From assembly GCA_965233705.1 (NCBI GenBank), contig CBDDTF010000001.1, positions 62,001 through 126,000 of the forward strand: 64,000 nt of DNA, read 5' to 3'. This DNA comes from Algihabitans sp965233705 (GTDB lineage: Bacteria; Pseudomonadota; Alphaproteobacteria; Kiloniellales; DSM-21159). A model generated the notes under the pieces. The model was not told the origin of the DNA and did no database searches. It saw only the letters and a list, made by a program, of their open reading frames with translations. The position numbers and the translations under genes are program-made. Of the stretch, positions 20,501 to 27,391 are shown one piece after another. The first letter of the stretch is position 1. Every line of letters starts with the position of its first letter.

Positions 20501-21342
20501 ACACCCAGAAGGCCGTGGTCGGCGGCCACAAGGTCTACCTGCGCACCGGCGAGTACGAGGACGGCAGCCTCGGCGAGATCTTCGTCGACATGCACAAGGA
20601 AGGCGCGGCCTTCCGCAGCCTGATGAACAACTTCGCCATCGCCATCTCGATCGGCCTGCAGTACGGCGTGCCGCTGGAGGAGTACGTGGAGGCCTACACC
20701 TTCACCCGCTTCGAGCCCTCCGGCATGGTCGAGGGCAACGACGCGATCAAGATGGCGACCTCGGTGCTCGACTACATCTTCCGCGAGCTGGCGATCAGCT
20801 ACCTGGGCCGCAACGACCTGGCCCACGTCGCGCCGGACGACGTGCTGCCCGACGCCACCGGCAGCGGCGAGGCCCAGGCGGACCTGGGCCAGCAGGTCGA
20901 GGAGGCGATCACCGAGACGGTGCGCCGGGTCACCTCGCGCGGTTACGTGCGCAACCAGCTCGTGGTGCTGCCCGGCGGCGCCCAGGGCGCGCAGCTCGGC
21001 CAGCCGGCCCAGATGGGCGCCACCGGCACCGACGGCGGCCAGGGCTACGCCGCCCAAAGCTACGCCACGGAGAGCTATGGCACGGAGAGCTATGGGGGCG
21101 GCACCGGCGGCGCGGGCGCCGGCGTGACCGCTGGCATCCACAGCGAGGGTTACGTCTCCGAGGAGGTCTCCGTCAGCCGCCGCATCGGCTCGGAGGTCGA
21201 CCTGCGCATGGAGCGCATCCGCGAGGCCCGCATGAAGGGCTTCGAGGGCGACGCCTGCGGCGAATGCGGCAACTTCACCCTGGTGCGCAACGGCACCTGC
21301 ATGAAGTGCACCACCTGCGGCAGCACCAGCGGCTGTTCGTAG
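17572..21342 (+). CDS. nrdJ: adenosylcobalamin-dependent ribonucleoside-diphosphate reductase (class II)
   Basis: 1256 residues, the long proteobacterial NrdJ type. It makes deoxyribonucleotides with B12 and needs neither oxygen nor a radical subunit. N-terminal part starts RRFTSAEQDIYAAIPFKTT; the catalytic barrel holds MCAPNSPQWFNTGLHWAYG, FKYGSGTGSNFSRVRG, SGGTTRRAAKMVTVDLDHPD, NPCSEYMFLDDTACNLASLN (active-site Cys) and TVIAPTGTIGLVMDCDTTGIE split by a few residues. A C-terminal domain follows a Gly/Tyr/Ser-rich linker (about 1160-1200) and ends in a Cys cluster CGECGNF...CMKCTTCGS, the redox or zinc-ribbon tail. No other RNR is in the window. Confidence 0.95.
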   Translation: MRVARRFTSAEQDIYAAIPFKTTSSEIRNPDGTLVFQNERVEVPEAWSQVASDILAQKYFRKRGVPRRLKPVEEADVPAFLWRSEPDEAALAELPESERYGGEDSAKQVFNRLAGTWTYWGWKGGYFDTEEDARAFYDELCVMLARQMCAPNSPQWFNTGLHWAYGIDGPSQGHYYVDYRSGELTKATGAYEHPQPHACFIQSVEDDLVNDGGIMDLWTREARLFKYGSGTGSNFSRVRGSNEPLAGGGRSSGLMSFLKIGDRAAGAIKSGGTTRRAAKMVTVDLDHPDILEYIDWKVTEEQKVAALVTGSKLCNQHLNAVMQACQLGSGEDRFDPKQNAALKQAIRGARKALIPENYIRRVIQFAQQGYERIEFRTYDTDWDSEAYLTVSGQNSNNSVRVPNAFLEAVEKGGSWDLIRRTDGGVAKTLDARELWDRISEAAWACADPGVQFDTTINEWHTCPAGGRINASNPCSEYMFLDDTACNLASLNLMTFRQADGNFDVEGFRHAARLWTVVLEISVLMAQFPSREIAELSYRYRTLGLGYANLGGLLMSLGLSYDSDEGRALCGAITALMTGTSYATSAEMAGELGAFPGYAENREAMLRVIRNHRLAAHGRKSGYEGLSVLPVPLDQLRCPDDALSEAAAAAWDTALELGEAHGFRNAQATVIAPTGTIGLVMDCDTTGIEPDFALVKFKKLAGGGYFKIINRTVPAALKHLGYDEAQIQEIVRYAVGHGTLDGAPGVNHASLKAKGFTEAALNALESALGSAFDIKFAFNKWTLGEDFCRDVLGFDAAQLDDLSFDLLAELGFGRDEIEAANVYCCGAMTLEGAPHLKAEHLPVFDCANPCGKTGRRYLSVESHIRMMAAAQPFISGAISKTINMPNDATVADCKAAYELSWRLGTKANALYRDGSKLSQPLAAGLIDDEVEDAPEELAEELAAAPTAAKAGMVAERIVERIVEREVSRQRLPGRRKGYTQKAVVGGHKVYLRTGEYEDGSLGEIFVDMHKEGAAFRSLMNNFAIAISIGLQYGVPLEEYVEAYTFTRFEPSGMVEGNDAIKMATSVLDYIFRELAISYLGRNDLAHVAPDDVLPDATGSGEAQADLGQQVEEAITETVRRVTSRGYVRNQLVVLPGGAQGAQLGQPAQMGATGTDGGQGYAAQSYATESYGTESYGGGTGGAGAGVTAGIHSEGYVSEEVSVSRRIGSEVDLRMERIREARMKGFEGDACGECGNFTLVRNGTCMKCTTCGSTSGCS

Positions 21343-21371
21343 CCTCCGGCGCGATCCGCGGGATCGTCGCA

Positions 21372-21411
21372 AGAGGCGTCGCCAGGGATCTGGCGGCGCC
21401 TCTTTTCTTTT
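21372..21411 (+). terminator. intrinsic terminator of nrdJ
   Basis: AGAGGCGTCGCCAG (21372-21385), loop GGAT, and CTGGCGGCGCCTCT (21390-21403) form a 14-bp stem with one G-U pair, followed by TTCTTTT. It lies 30 bp after the nrdJ stop. Confidence 0.88.
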
Positions 21412-21555
21412 GGTCCCGCTTGCGCGGGATGCGCCCCGCTCGCCCCGGCCCCGTTCCCCCGGCGCCGCTCCCCCGGCCCCGCTCCAGCCGACCCCGCGGG
21501 CCCGCGCCCTGCCGAGGCGACGGCGGCGCGTGCCGCTGCGCGCGGCCGGCGCCCC

Positions 21556-21834
21556 TAGGGCGGTTTCCGATCGAGTGGAACCACGACGTGGGTCTGCCGA
21601 TCGGCCCAAAACCGCCCTAAACCATAGTGTTAGAGTGATGCTGTCCGACCTGATCGAATCGCAAATGCGATTCGATCAGGTCGGGCATCGCTCTAGAGCC
21701 GATTGTGATCGTTTGGCCCCACAGCGTAGGTCCGCCGATCGCAAGAAACCTGCTCTACACCAAAGGGCTAGAGTGATTTCTCGCGACCGGCGGACGCGCT
21801 GACGCGCGTCTGACCGGTCGCACATCACTCTAGG
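21556..21834. repeat. cluster of four CTAGAG-bounded palindromes (types D, A, C, B)
   Basis: Four palindromic elements sit nearly end to end. Type D (21556-21620): TAGGGCGGTTTCCGATCG to CAAAACCGCCCTAA. Type A (21631-21696): TAGAGTGATGCTGTCCGACC to GGTCGGGCATCGCTCTAG around the perfect inner palindrome CGAATCGCAAATGCGATTCG. Type C (21694-21767) and type B (21773-21833), joined by ACCAAAGGG, repeat the pair at 3310-3449. A and C share a CTCTAGAGC junction. This fills most of the 618-bp gap between nrdJ and the small gene; the rest (21412-21555) is GC-rich with imperfect CCCCGTTCCCCCGG-like repeats. Confidence 0.85.
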
Positions 21835-21960
21835 GGGTGGTCTTTCACCGGCCTGCCACACCCGCGCCCCCTCTTTGTCATCGGTACCATTTAGAAAGAC
21901 TTCCCATATAGCTTGCCGAGGCAAGAGTGCATGCGGAACGCAGGAGGCGACGCGAGAGCC

Positions 21961-22131
21961 ATGAGCAAAGCCTGGACCGACAACGCGGAACCCAGTCTGG
22001 ACGAGCTGATCGAGGACGAGGTGACCGCCGCGCTGCTGCGCGCGACCGGCCGCACGGTCGAGGCGCTGCGCTGCGAGATGTACGCCCAGCGCGAACGGCT
22101 CCAGACGCCGCGGCAAAGCCACGCCGCCTGA
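21961..22131 (+). CDS. small acidic hypothetical protein
   Basis: 56 residues with the core PSLDELIEDEVTAALLRATG and RTVEALRCEMYAQRERL. It looks like two helices, acidic then basic, and recalls small unannotated alphaproteobacterial proteins carrying a DELL-x-DP-x-V-x-L-x-M-x-R-D motif, though I cannot name a family. AGGAGG stands 13 bases before the ATG. An alternative start at 21931 would add 10 residues. It is sandwiched between repeat elements, so it may form its own transcript. Confidence 0.5.
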   Translation: MSKAWTDNAEPSLDELIEDEVTAALLRATGRTVEALRCEMYAQRERLQTPRQSHAA

Positions 22132-22360
22132 CCGCCCCTCCCGCGCGCAGGCGCCCTCGCCCGAGCCCTTCCCCGGCAAGCCCCCCGGCCACCCCCTGGG
22201 CACCCCCTGGGCACCCGCCGCCGCCGGCGGCAAGTCGTGGAGACTCGCGCGCGCGTTCAAGCGCGTCCCCGCCGCCCAGCGGCCCTGAAGCGATGCCCGA
22301 TCCGCGCGCAGCGCGATGGCGAGTCGCCAGGCCGGAGAGCCACGCTCCAAGTTTATGAAC

Positions 22361-22424
22361 GGGAGCGGCTGTTGCCCGGTCGGCGGCTCCACACAATGGT
22401 TCCACTCGGTCGGAAACCGCTCTA
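22361..22424. repeat. CTAGAG-bounded palindrome, type D in reverse orientation
   Basis: The element ends GGTTCCACTCGGTCGGAAACCGCTCTAG; its reverse complement reads like the type D element at 21556 (TAGGGCGGTTTCCGATCGAGTGG). The left end GAGCGGCTGTTGCCC is eroded. The rest of the 372-bp gap (22132-22503) is featureless GC-rich sequence with a duplicated GGCACCCCCTGG near 22200. Confidence 0.7.
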
Positions 22425-22503
22425 GTCTCCCCCGGTCGCAGGCGCCTGTCGGCGGCATCCTGAGCATTCCGAATCACTGGTAGAAAGAGGGGAGCTGGTC
22501 AGC

Positions 22504-22971
22504 ATGGCCGGAACGATCGACGCGAAGTTGAAGGACCTGGGGATCGAGATTCCGGAGCCGGCGATGCCGGTGGCCAACTACGTGCCCTTCGTCCAGGTCG
22601 GCCAGACGCTGTTCCTCTCCGGTCAGGTGCCGCTGGTCGACGGCAAGCCGCAGTACCTGGGCAAGGTGGGCGCCGAGGTCTCCGTCGAGGAGGCGCAGAA
22701 GGCGGCGCGGGTCTGCGCCATCAACCTGATCGCCCAGATGAAGGCGGCGACCGGCGGCGACCTCGACAAGGTCAAGCGCGTCGTCCGCCTCGGCGGCTTC
22801 GTCAACTCCACCCCCGATTTCACCCAGCAGCCGCAGGTGGTCAACGGCGCCTCCGACCTGATGGTCGAGGTCTTCGGCGACAAGGGCAAGCACTGCCGCA
22901 CCGCCGTGTCGGCCGGCGCCCTGCCGCTCAACGTGGCGGTGGAGGTCGACGCCATCGTCGAGCTCGAATAG
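22504..22971 (+). CDS. RidA family protein (YjgF/UK114)
   Basis: 155 residues. The RidA fold is seen in VQVGQTLFLSGQVPLVDGKP, NLIAQMKAATGGDLDKVKRV and the C-terminal CRTAVSAGALPLNVAVEVDA, which keeps the active-site Arg. RidA hydrolyses reactive enamine/imine intermediates made by PLP or oxidative deamination enzymes; this variant belongs to the longer YjgF subgroup often found beside catabolic genes. A glutamine-synthetase-like gene follows 24 bp downstream, so the pair probably works in nitrogen-compound breakdown. An AGGGG site lies about 11 bases before the ATG (GAGGGGAGCTGGTCAGC). Confidence 0.9.
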   Translation: MAGTIDAKLKDLGIEIPEPAMPVANYVPFVQVGQTLFLSGQVPLVDGKPQYLGKVGAEVSVEEAQKAARVCAINLIAQMKAATGGDLDKVKRVVRLGGFVNSTPDFTQQPQVVNGASDLMVEVFGDKGKHCRTAVSAGALPLNVAVEVDAIVELE

Positions 22972-22995
22972 CCCCCGGTCGAGAGCAGCACCTGC

Positions 22996-24366
22996 ATGTC
23001 CGAGTCCCCTTTGCGCGAGGTCGAGACCTTCCTCGCGGACTTCCCCGACACCCAGGCGGTCGACGTGATCTTCGCAGATCTCTCGGGCGTGGTGCGGGGC
23101 AAGCGCTACCCCGTCGCCGACCTCCCGCGGATCTACAAGGACGGCCTGGCCTTTCCGGCCTCCAGCTTCCTGCTGGACACCGCCGGCGCCAACACCGACG
23201 CCGGCGGCCGGGGCTTTTCCGACGGCGATCCGGACTGCTTCGCGGTGCCGATTCCGGACACCCTCGACCGGGTGCCCTGGTCGGCCCAGCCGCTGGCGCA
23301 GGTGCTGCTCACCTTCCGCGAGCGCGGCGGGACGCCGCTGTTCTTCGAGCCGCGCAACGTGCTGGCGCGGGTCGCCGAGCGGCTGGAGGCGGAGCTGGGC
23401 CTGACCGCCTGCGTCGCCTTCGAGCTGGAGTTCTACCTGATCGACCGGGTGCGCGCCGCCTGGGGCACGCCGCAGCCGCCGATCTCGCCGGCCACCGGCG
23501 AGCGCGACCGCGCCACCCAGGTCTACGGCATGGACCAGGTCGACGCCTTCGGCGCGGTGCTGACCGACATCGTCGAGAGCTGCAGCGCCCAGGGGGTGCC
23601 GACCGGCGCGATCTCGGCCGAGTACGCCCCCGGCCAGTTCGAGATCAACCTGCGCCACGTGGAGGACCCGCTGGCCGCCGCCGACGACTGCGTGCTGTTC
23701 AAGCGCGCCGTCAAGGGCGTGGCCCGCAAGTACGACATGCAGGCCACCTTCATGGCCAAGCCCTACCCGGGCGAGTCGGGCAACGGCATGCACCTGCACG
23801 TCAGCCTGTTCGACCGGCAGGGCCGCAACGTGCTGGACGACGGCGCCGGCGGGATCAGCGAGACCTTCCGCCACGCGCTGGGCGGCATTCTGGAGTCTCT
23901 GCCCGAGGCCATGGCCTTCCTGGCCCCCAACATCAACTCCTACCGCCGCTACCAGCCGGACATCTTCGTGCCGATCCGCCGCTCCTGGGCGGAGGAGAAC
24001 CGCTCGGTGGCGCTGCGGGTGCCGCTCGGCAAGGGCAGCGCCAAGCGGGTCGAGCACCGCATGCCCGGCGCCGACGCCAACCCCTACCTGACGCTGGCCA
24101 CGGTGCTGGCCGGCATGCACCACGGCATCGCCCGCCAGGTCGACCCGGGGCCGCCGGCCACGGGCAACGCCGGCACCGCCTTCGATCCCGGCCTGCCGAT
24201 GCGCCCGCGCACCGCCCTGGACAAGCTGCGCCGCGGCACGATCCTGCGCGACCACCTCGGCAGCGACTACGTCGATCTCTACATCCAGGCCAAGCAGGCC
24301 GAGTACGAGGCCTTCGAGGCCGCCATCACCCCGCAGGAGTACCAGTGGTACCTGCTGGCGGATTGA
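22996..24366 (+). CDS. glutamine synthetase-like gamma-glutamyl-amide ligase (first copy)
   Basis: 456 residues. Catalytic GS motifs are present: FELEFYLIDR, SAEYAPGQFEINLRH, GNGMHLHVSLFD (ATP/metal His), NINSYRRY and ENRSVALRVP, then EHRMPGADANPYL. The N-terminal beta-grasp part (about 1-105) is short and starts VDVIFADLSGVVRGKRYP, as in PuuA-type gamma-glutamylpolyamine and gamma-glutamylamide synthetases, and it lacks the adenylylation loop sequence of true GlnA. So it more probably ligates glutamate to an amine than makes glutamine. Co-oriented with ridA; convergent with the large operon carrying a second GS-like gene. The substrate is unknown. Confidence 0.85.
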   Translation: MSESPLREVETFLADFPDTQAVDVIFADLSGVVRGKRYPVADLPRIYKDGLAFPASSFLLDTAGANTDAGGRGFSDGDPDCFAVPIPDTLDRVPWSAQPLAQVLLTFRERGGTPLFFEPRNVLARVAERLEAELGLTACVAFELEFYLIDRVRAAWGTPQPPISPATGERDRATQVYGMDQVDAFGAVLTDIVESCSAQGVPTGAISAEYAPGQFEINLRHVEDPLAAADDCVLFKRAVKGVARKYDMQATFMAKPYPGESGNGMHLHVSLFDRQGRNVLDDGAGGISETFRHALGGILESLPEAMAFLAPNINSYRRYQPDIFVPIRRSWAEENRSVALRVPLGKGSAKRVEHRMPGADANPYLTLATVLAGMHHGIARQVDPGPPATGNAGTAFDPGLPMRPRTALDKLRRGTILRDHLGSDYVDLYIQAKQAEYEAFEAAITPQEYQWYLLAD

Positions 24367-24377
24367 TGTAATTGGTT

Positions 24378-24430
24378 TTCTAGACTTGGAGGTGCCCGTT
24401 CCAGGGTCGTTTTGGCCTGAAAGTCTAGAA
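24378..24430. other. 10-bp inverted repeat after the GS-like gene
   Basis: TTCTAGACTT (24378-24387) and its exact reverse complement AAGTCTAGAA (24421-24430) enclose 33 bp and start 11 bp after the stop codon. There is no T-run, so it is not a classical terminator. It could be the end of a small mobile repeat, a rho-independent-like structure without tail, or an RNA stability hairpin. Confidence 0.5.
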
Positions 24431-24450
24431 TGCTGCTGGCGGCCGAGAAC

Positions 24451-24480
24451 CCAGCCGAATCCGGCCCAGCCGAATCCGGC
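24451..24480. repeat. perfect 15-bp tandem duplication
   Basis: CCAGCCGAATCCGGC occurs twice without a gap (24451-24465 and 24466-24480). The remainder of the 484-bp gap (24367-24850) has the inverted repeat at 24378-24430 and the type A palindrome at 24765-24829; I see no gene in it. Confidence 0.8.
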
Positions 24481-24764
24481 TAGGCAAGACTGGGTCTTCG
24501 GCGCGCTTGGGCTGCCGCTCGGCGCACCGAGTGGCGACCTTGCGTCGTGCAAACCTCGACAGCTATCTCACTATGGCCGGCGCCGGGCATCGCAGATAAC
24601 CGCTAGCGCCGCTCCGGCCCGCAGGACGTGGAGTCGGACCCATCGAGGAAGGGGCCTTGCGTACCCCGCCCGGGCGTCGGCTGCCCGTGACACTCCGGAG
24701 GGCCTGCTGGCCGCCTTTTTGCGTCGGAGGCATGCGGCTTCGGCGTGACGCCGCCCCGACGCGC

Positions 24765-24829
24765 CAGAGCGATGCTCTCCGACCTGGCGATTCGCCAAGG
24801 CGAGTCACTCAGGTCGGGCATCGCTCTAG
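24765..24829. repeat. CTAGAG-bounded palindrome, type A
   Basis: AGAGCGATGCTCTCCGACC (from 24766) pairs with AGGTCGGGCATCGCTCTAG (to 24829); inner sequence GGCGATTCGCCAAGGCGAGT. It is the same family as 21631-21696 and, in reverse, 59546-59610. It lies 22 bp past the end of the long minus-strand operon and could serve as its 3' hairpin. Confidence 0.78.
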
Positions 24830-24850
24830 ATGCGGCTCGGGCGACAGCGC

Positions 24851-25996
24851 TCAGAGAGCGGCTTCGAGCAGGCTCTTGAGGGTGTCGTGGGTCAACGGCA
24901 CGGGGTTGCCGCCGCAGCTCGGGTCCTCCAGGGCCATGGACGCCAGCTCGTCCAGGCGGTCGCCGCCGACGCCGATCTGCGACAGGCGCTCGGGCACGCC
25001 CAGGCCGGCGCGCAGGGTGACGACATCCTCCAGGAAGCCGTCGAACCCGCCGGAGATCCCCAGGTAGGCGGCCAGCCGCTCGATCTGCGGCTCGATCGCC
25101 GGGCGGTTGAAGCGCAGCACCGCCGGCAGCACCACGGCGTTGGTCGTGCCGTGGTGGGTGTCGTAGACCGCACCGACCGGGTGCGAGATCGCGTGGATCG
25201 CGCCCAGGCCCTTCTGGAAGGCCACCGCCCCCATCGCCGCCGCGCTCATCATGTTCGCCCGCGCCGTCAGGTCTTCGGGCTGGCGATAGGCGAGCGGCAG
25301 GTTCTCGCGCACCAGCCGCATGCCCTCCAGCGCGATGCCGTGGGACATGGGGTGGTAGTGCGGCGAGCAGTAGGCCTCCAGGCAGTGGGCGAAGGCGTCC
25401 AGGCCGGTGCCCGCCGTCATCGCCGCCGGCATGCCCACGGTCAGCTCGGGATCGCAGATCACCACCGCCGGCAACAGCTTGGGGTGGAAGATGATCTTCT
25501 TGGCGTGGGTCTGGCTGTTGGTCAGCACGCCGGCGCGCCCGACCTCCGAGCCGGTGCCGGCCGTGGTCGGCACGGCGACGATCGGCACGATGGCTGCGGC
25601 GTCCGCGCGGGTCCACCAGTCGGCCACGTCCTCGAAGTCCCAGACCGGGCGCGTCTGCCCGGCCATCAGGGCGACCAGCTTGCCCAGGTCGAGGCCGGAG
25701 CCGCCGCCGAAGGCGATCACGCCGTCGTGGCCGCCGCTGTTGAAGGCCGCGACGCCGGCCGCAAGGTCGCGCTCGTCGGGGTTGGACTTGACCTCGGCAA
25801 AGAGCTCCGCCGCCAGGCCGCCGCCGCGCAGCAGCTCCAGCGCCTGCGTGACGATCGGCAGCTTGGCCAGGCCCGCATCGGTCACCAGCAGCGGCTTGGC
25901 CATGCCGGCCGCGGCGCAGGCCTCGGGCAGCTCGGCCAGGCGGCCGGCGCCGAAGCGGATGGCGGTGGGATAACTCCAGTTGGCAACCAGGCTCAT
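24851..25996 (-). CDS. iron-containing alcohol dehydrogenase
   Basis: 381 residues, group III metal-dependent ADH. NAD-binding GGGSGLDLGK and PTTAGTGSEVGR are visible, as are metal ligands in GLDAFAHCLEAY (Asp, His), AIHAISHPVGAVYDTHHG (two His). It should oxidise or reduce a primary alcohol/aldehyde pair in the cytoplasm. It is the last gene of a minus-strand run and starts 7 bp after the aldehyde dehydrogenase stop, so the two probably form a consecutive alcohol-to-acid oxidation couple. Substrate unknown; the neighbouring ligases suggest an amino alcohol or its gamma-glutamyl derivative. Confidence 0.9.
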   Translation of the reverse strand: MSLVANWSYPTAIRFGAGRLAELPEACAAAGMAKPLLVTDAGLAKLPIVTQALELLRGGGLAAELFAEVKSNPDERDLAAGVAAFNSGGHDGVIAFGGGSGLDLGKLVALMAGQTRPVWDFEDVADWWTRADAAAIVPIVAVPTTAGTGSEVGRAGVLTNSQTHAKKIIFHPKLLPAVVICDPELTVGMPAAMTAGTGLDAFAHCLEAYCSPHYHPMSHGIALEGMRLVRENLPLAYRQPEDLTARANMMSAAAMGAVAFQKGLGAIHAISHPVGAVYDTHHGTTNAVVLPAVLRFNRPAIEPQIERLAAYLGISGGFDGFLEDVVTLRAGLGVPERLSQIGVGGDRLDELASMALEDPSCGGNPVPLTHDTLKSLLEAAL

Positions 25997-26003
25997 GAAG
26001 CGC

Positions 26004-27386
26004 TCACGCCTTCTTCAGGTGGTAGGACTTGGGGCGGGTCAGGTTGTGGTAGCCGATCACCGAAAGCGCGCCGCCGCGCCCGGTCGACTTGCAGCCGGTC
26101 CAGCAGAGCGCCGGGTCCAGGTAGTCGGCCCGGTTCATGAAGACCGTGCCGGTCTCGATCCGCGCGCCCAGCCGCGCCGCCCGCTCGGCGTCGCCGGTCC
26201 ACAGCGACGCGGTGAGGCCGAAGTCGCTGTCGTTCATCAGCGCCAGCGCCTCCTCGTCGTCGGCGACCTTCATGACGCCGACCACGGGGCCGAAGCTCTC
26301 GTCGCGCATCACCCGCATGTCGTGGGTGACCTCGGTGAGGAGCTGCGGCGCCAGGTAGGTGCCGCCGTCGTCGGCCGGGAACTGCGCCCGGTCGATGCGC
26401 GGCGTGGCGCCGGCCTGCACGGCGGCGTCGATCTGGCTGCGCACCTCGGCGGCGAAGCGGGCGTTGGCCATCGGCCCCAGGGTCGTCTCGGGATCCAGCG
26501 GATTGCCCAGCTTGAGCGCCGAGACCGTCTCCACCGCCGCCGCGACGAAGTCGTCGTAGAGCGACTCGTGCACGTAGATGCGCTCGATGCCGCAGCAGCA
26601 CTGGCCGCTGTTGTAGAAGGCGGCGTCCATCAGCCCGTCGACCGCCGCCTCCAGGTTGGCATCGGCCATGACGTAGCCGGGGTCCTTGCCGCCCAGCTCC
26701 AGACCGATCGGCGTGAAGGTGCCGGCCGCCGCCCGCTCGATGGCGCGGCCGCCGCCGACCGAGCCGGTGAAGTTGATGAAGTCGAAGACCCCCTCGGCGA
26801 TCAGCGCCTCGCTGGTCGGATGGTCGAGCACCAGATGGGCGAAGACCTCCTCCGGCACGCCCGCGGCGTGGAAGGCCTGGGCCAGGCGGTCGCCCACCGC
26901 CAGGGTCTGGCTGGCGTGCTTCAGGATCACCGCGTTGCCGGCGATCAGCGCCGGGGCCAGCGTGTTGATCGCCGTCATGTAGGGATAGTTCCAGGGCGCG
27001 ATGATCAGCACCACGCCGTGGGGCTCGCGCGCGATGCGCCGCTCGAAATGGGCGCTCTCCTCGATCACCTGGGGCGCCAGGGCGGCCTCGGCGATCCCGG
27101 CCATGTAGTCGGCGCGCTCCTTGACGCCGCCGAACTCGCCGCCGTAACGCACCGGCCGGCCCATCATCCAGGCCAGCTCCGGCACGATCTCCTCGTTCAT
27201 CGCGCCGAGCCGCGCGACGGCGTCGCGCACCAGGCCGACGCGCTCGTCCAGCGGGCGCGCCGCCCAGGCCGCCTGGGCCTTGCGGGCGGCCGCGACGCGC
27301 GCGGCGGCGGCCTCCTGGGACAGGGTCGGCCGCTCGAGGTAGACCGAGCCGTCGACCGGGGAAATCAGGCGAATGGACTGAGACAT
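26004..27386 (-). CDS. NAD(P)-dependent aldehyde dehydrogenase
   Basis: 460 residues. Family motifs are APWNYPYMTAINTL, FTGSVGGGRAIE, GLELGGKDPGYV (general-base Glu) and NSGQCCCGIERIY (catalytic Cys within GQCCC). The frame is open far upstream, through the GS-like gene, so the start is set at ATG 27386, five bases after the GS stop with a GAGAGGG ten bases ahead. It should oxidise an aldehyde to an acid, following the alcohol dehydrogenase next door. Three Cys in a row at the active site are a little unusual. Confidence 0.9.
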   Translation of the reverse strand: MSQSIRLISPVDGSVYLERPTLSQEAAAARVAAARKAQAAWAARPLDERVGLVRDAVARLGAMNEEIVPELAWMMGRPVRYGGEFGGVKERADYMAGIAEAALAPQVIEESAHFERRIAREPHGVVLIIAPWNYPYMTAINTLAPALIAGNAVILKHASQTLAVGDRLAQAFHAAGVPEEVFAHLVLDHPTSEALIAEGVFDFINFTGSVGGGRAIERAAAGTFTPIGLELGGKDPGYVMADANLEAAVDGLMDAAFYNSGQCCCGIERIYVHESLYDDFVAAAVETVSALKLGNPLDPETTLGPMANARFAAEVRSQIDAAVQAGATPRIDRAQFPADDGGTYLAPQLLTEVTHDMRVMRDESFGPVVGVMKVADDEEALALMNDSDFGLTASLWTGDAERAARLGARIETGTVFMNRADYLDPALCWTGCKSTGRGGALSVIGYHNLTRPKSYHLKKA

Positions 27387-27391
27387 GTGAC

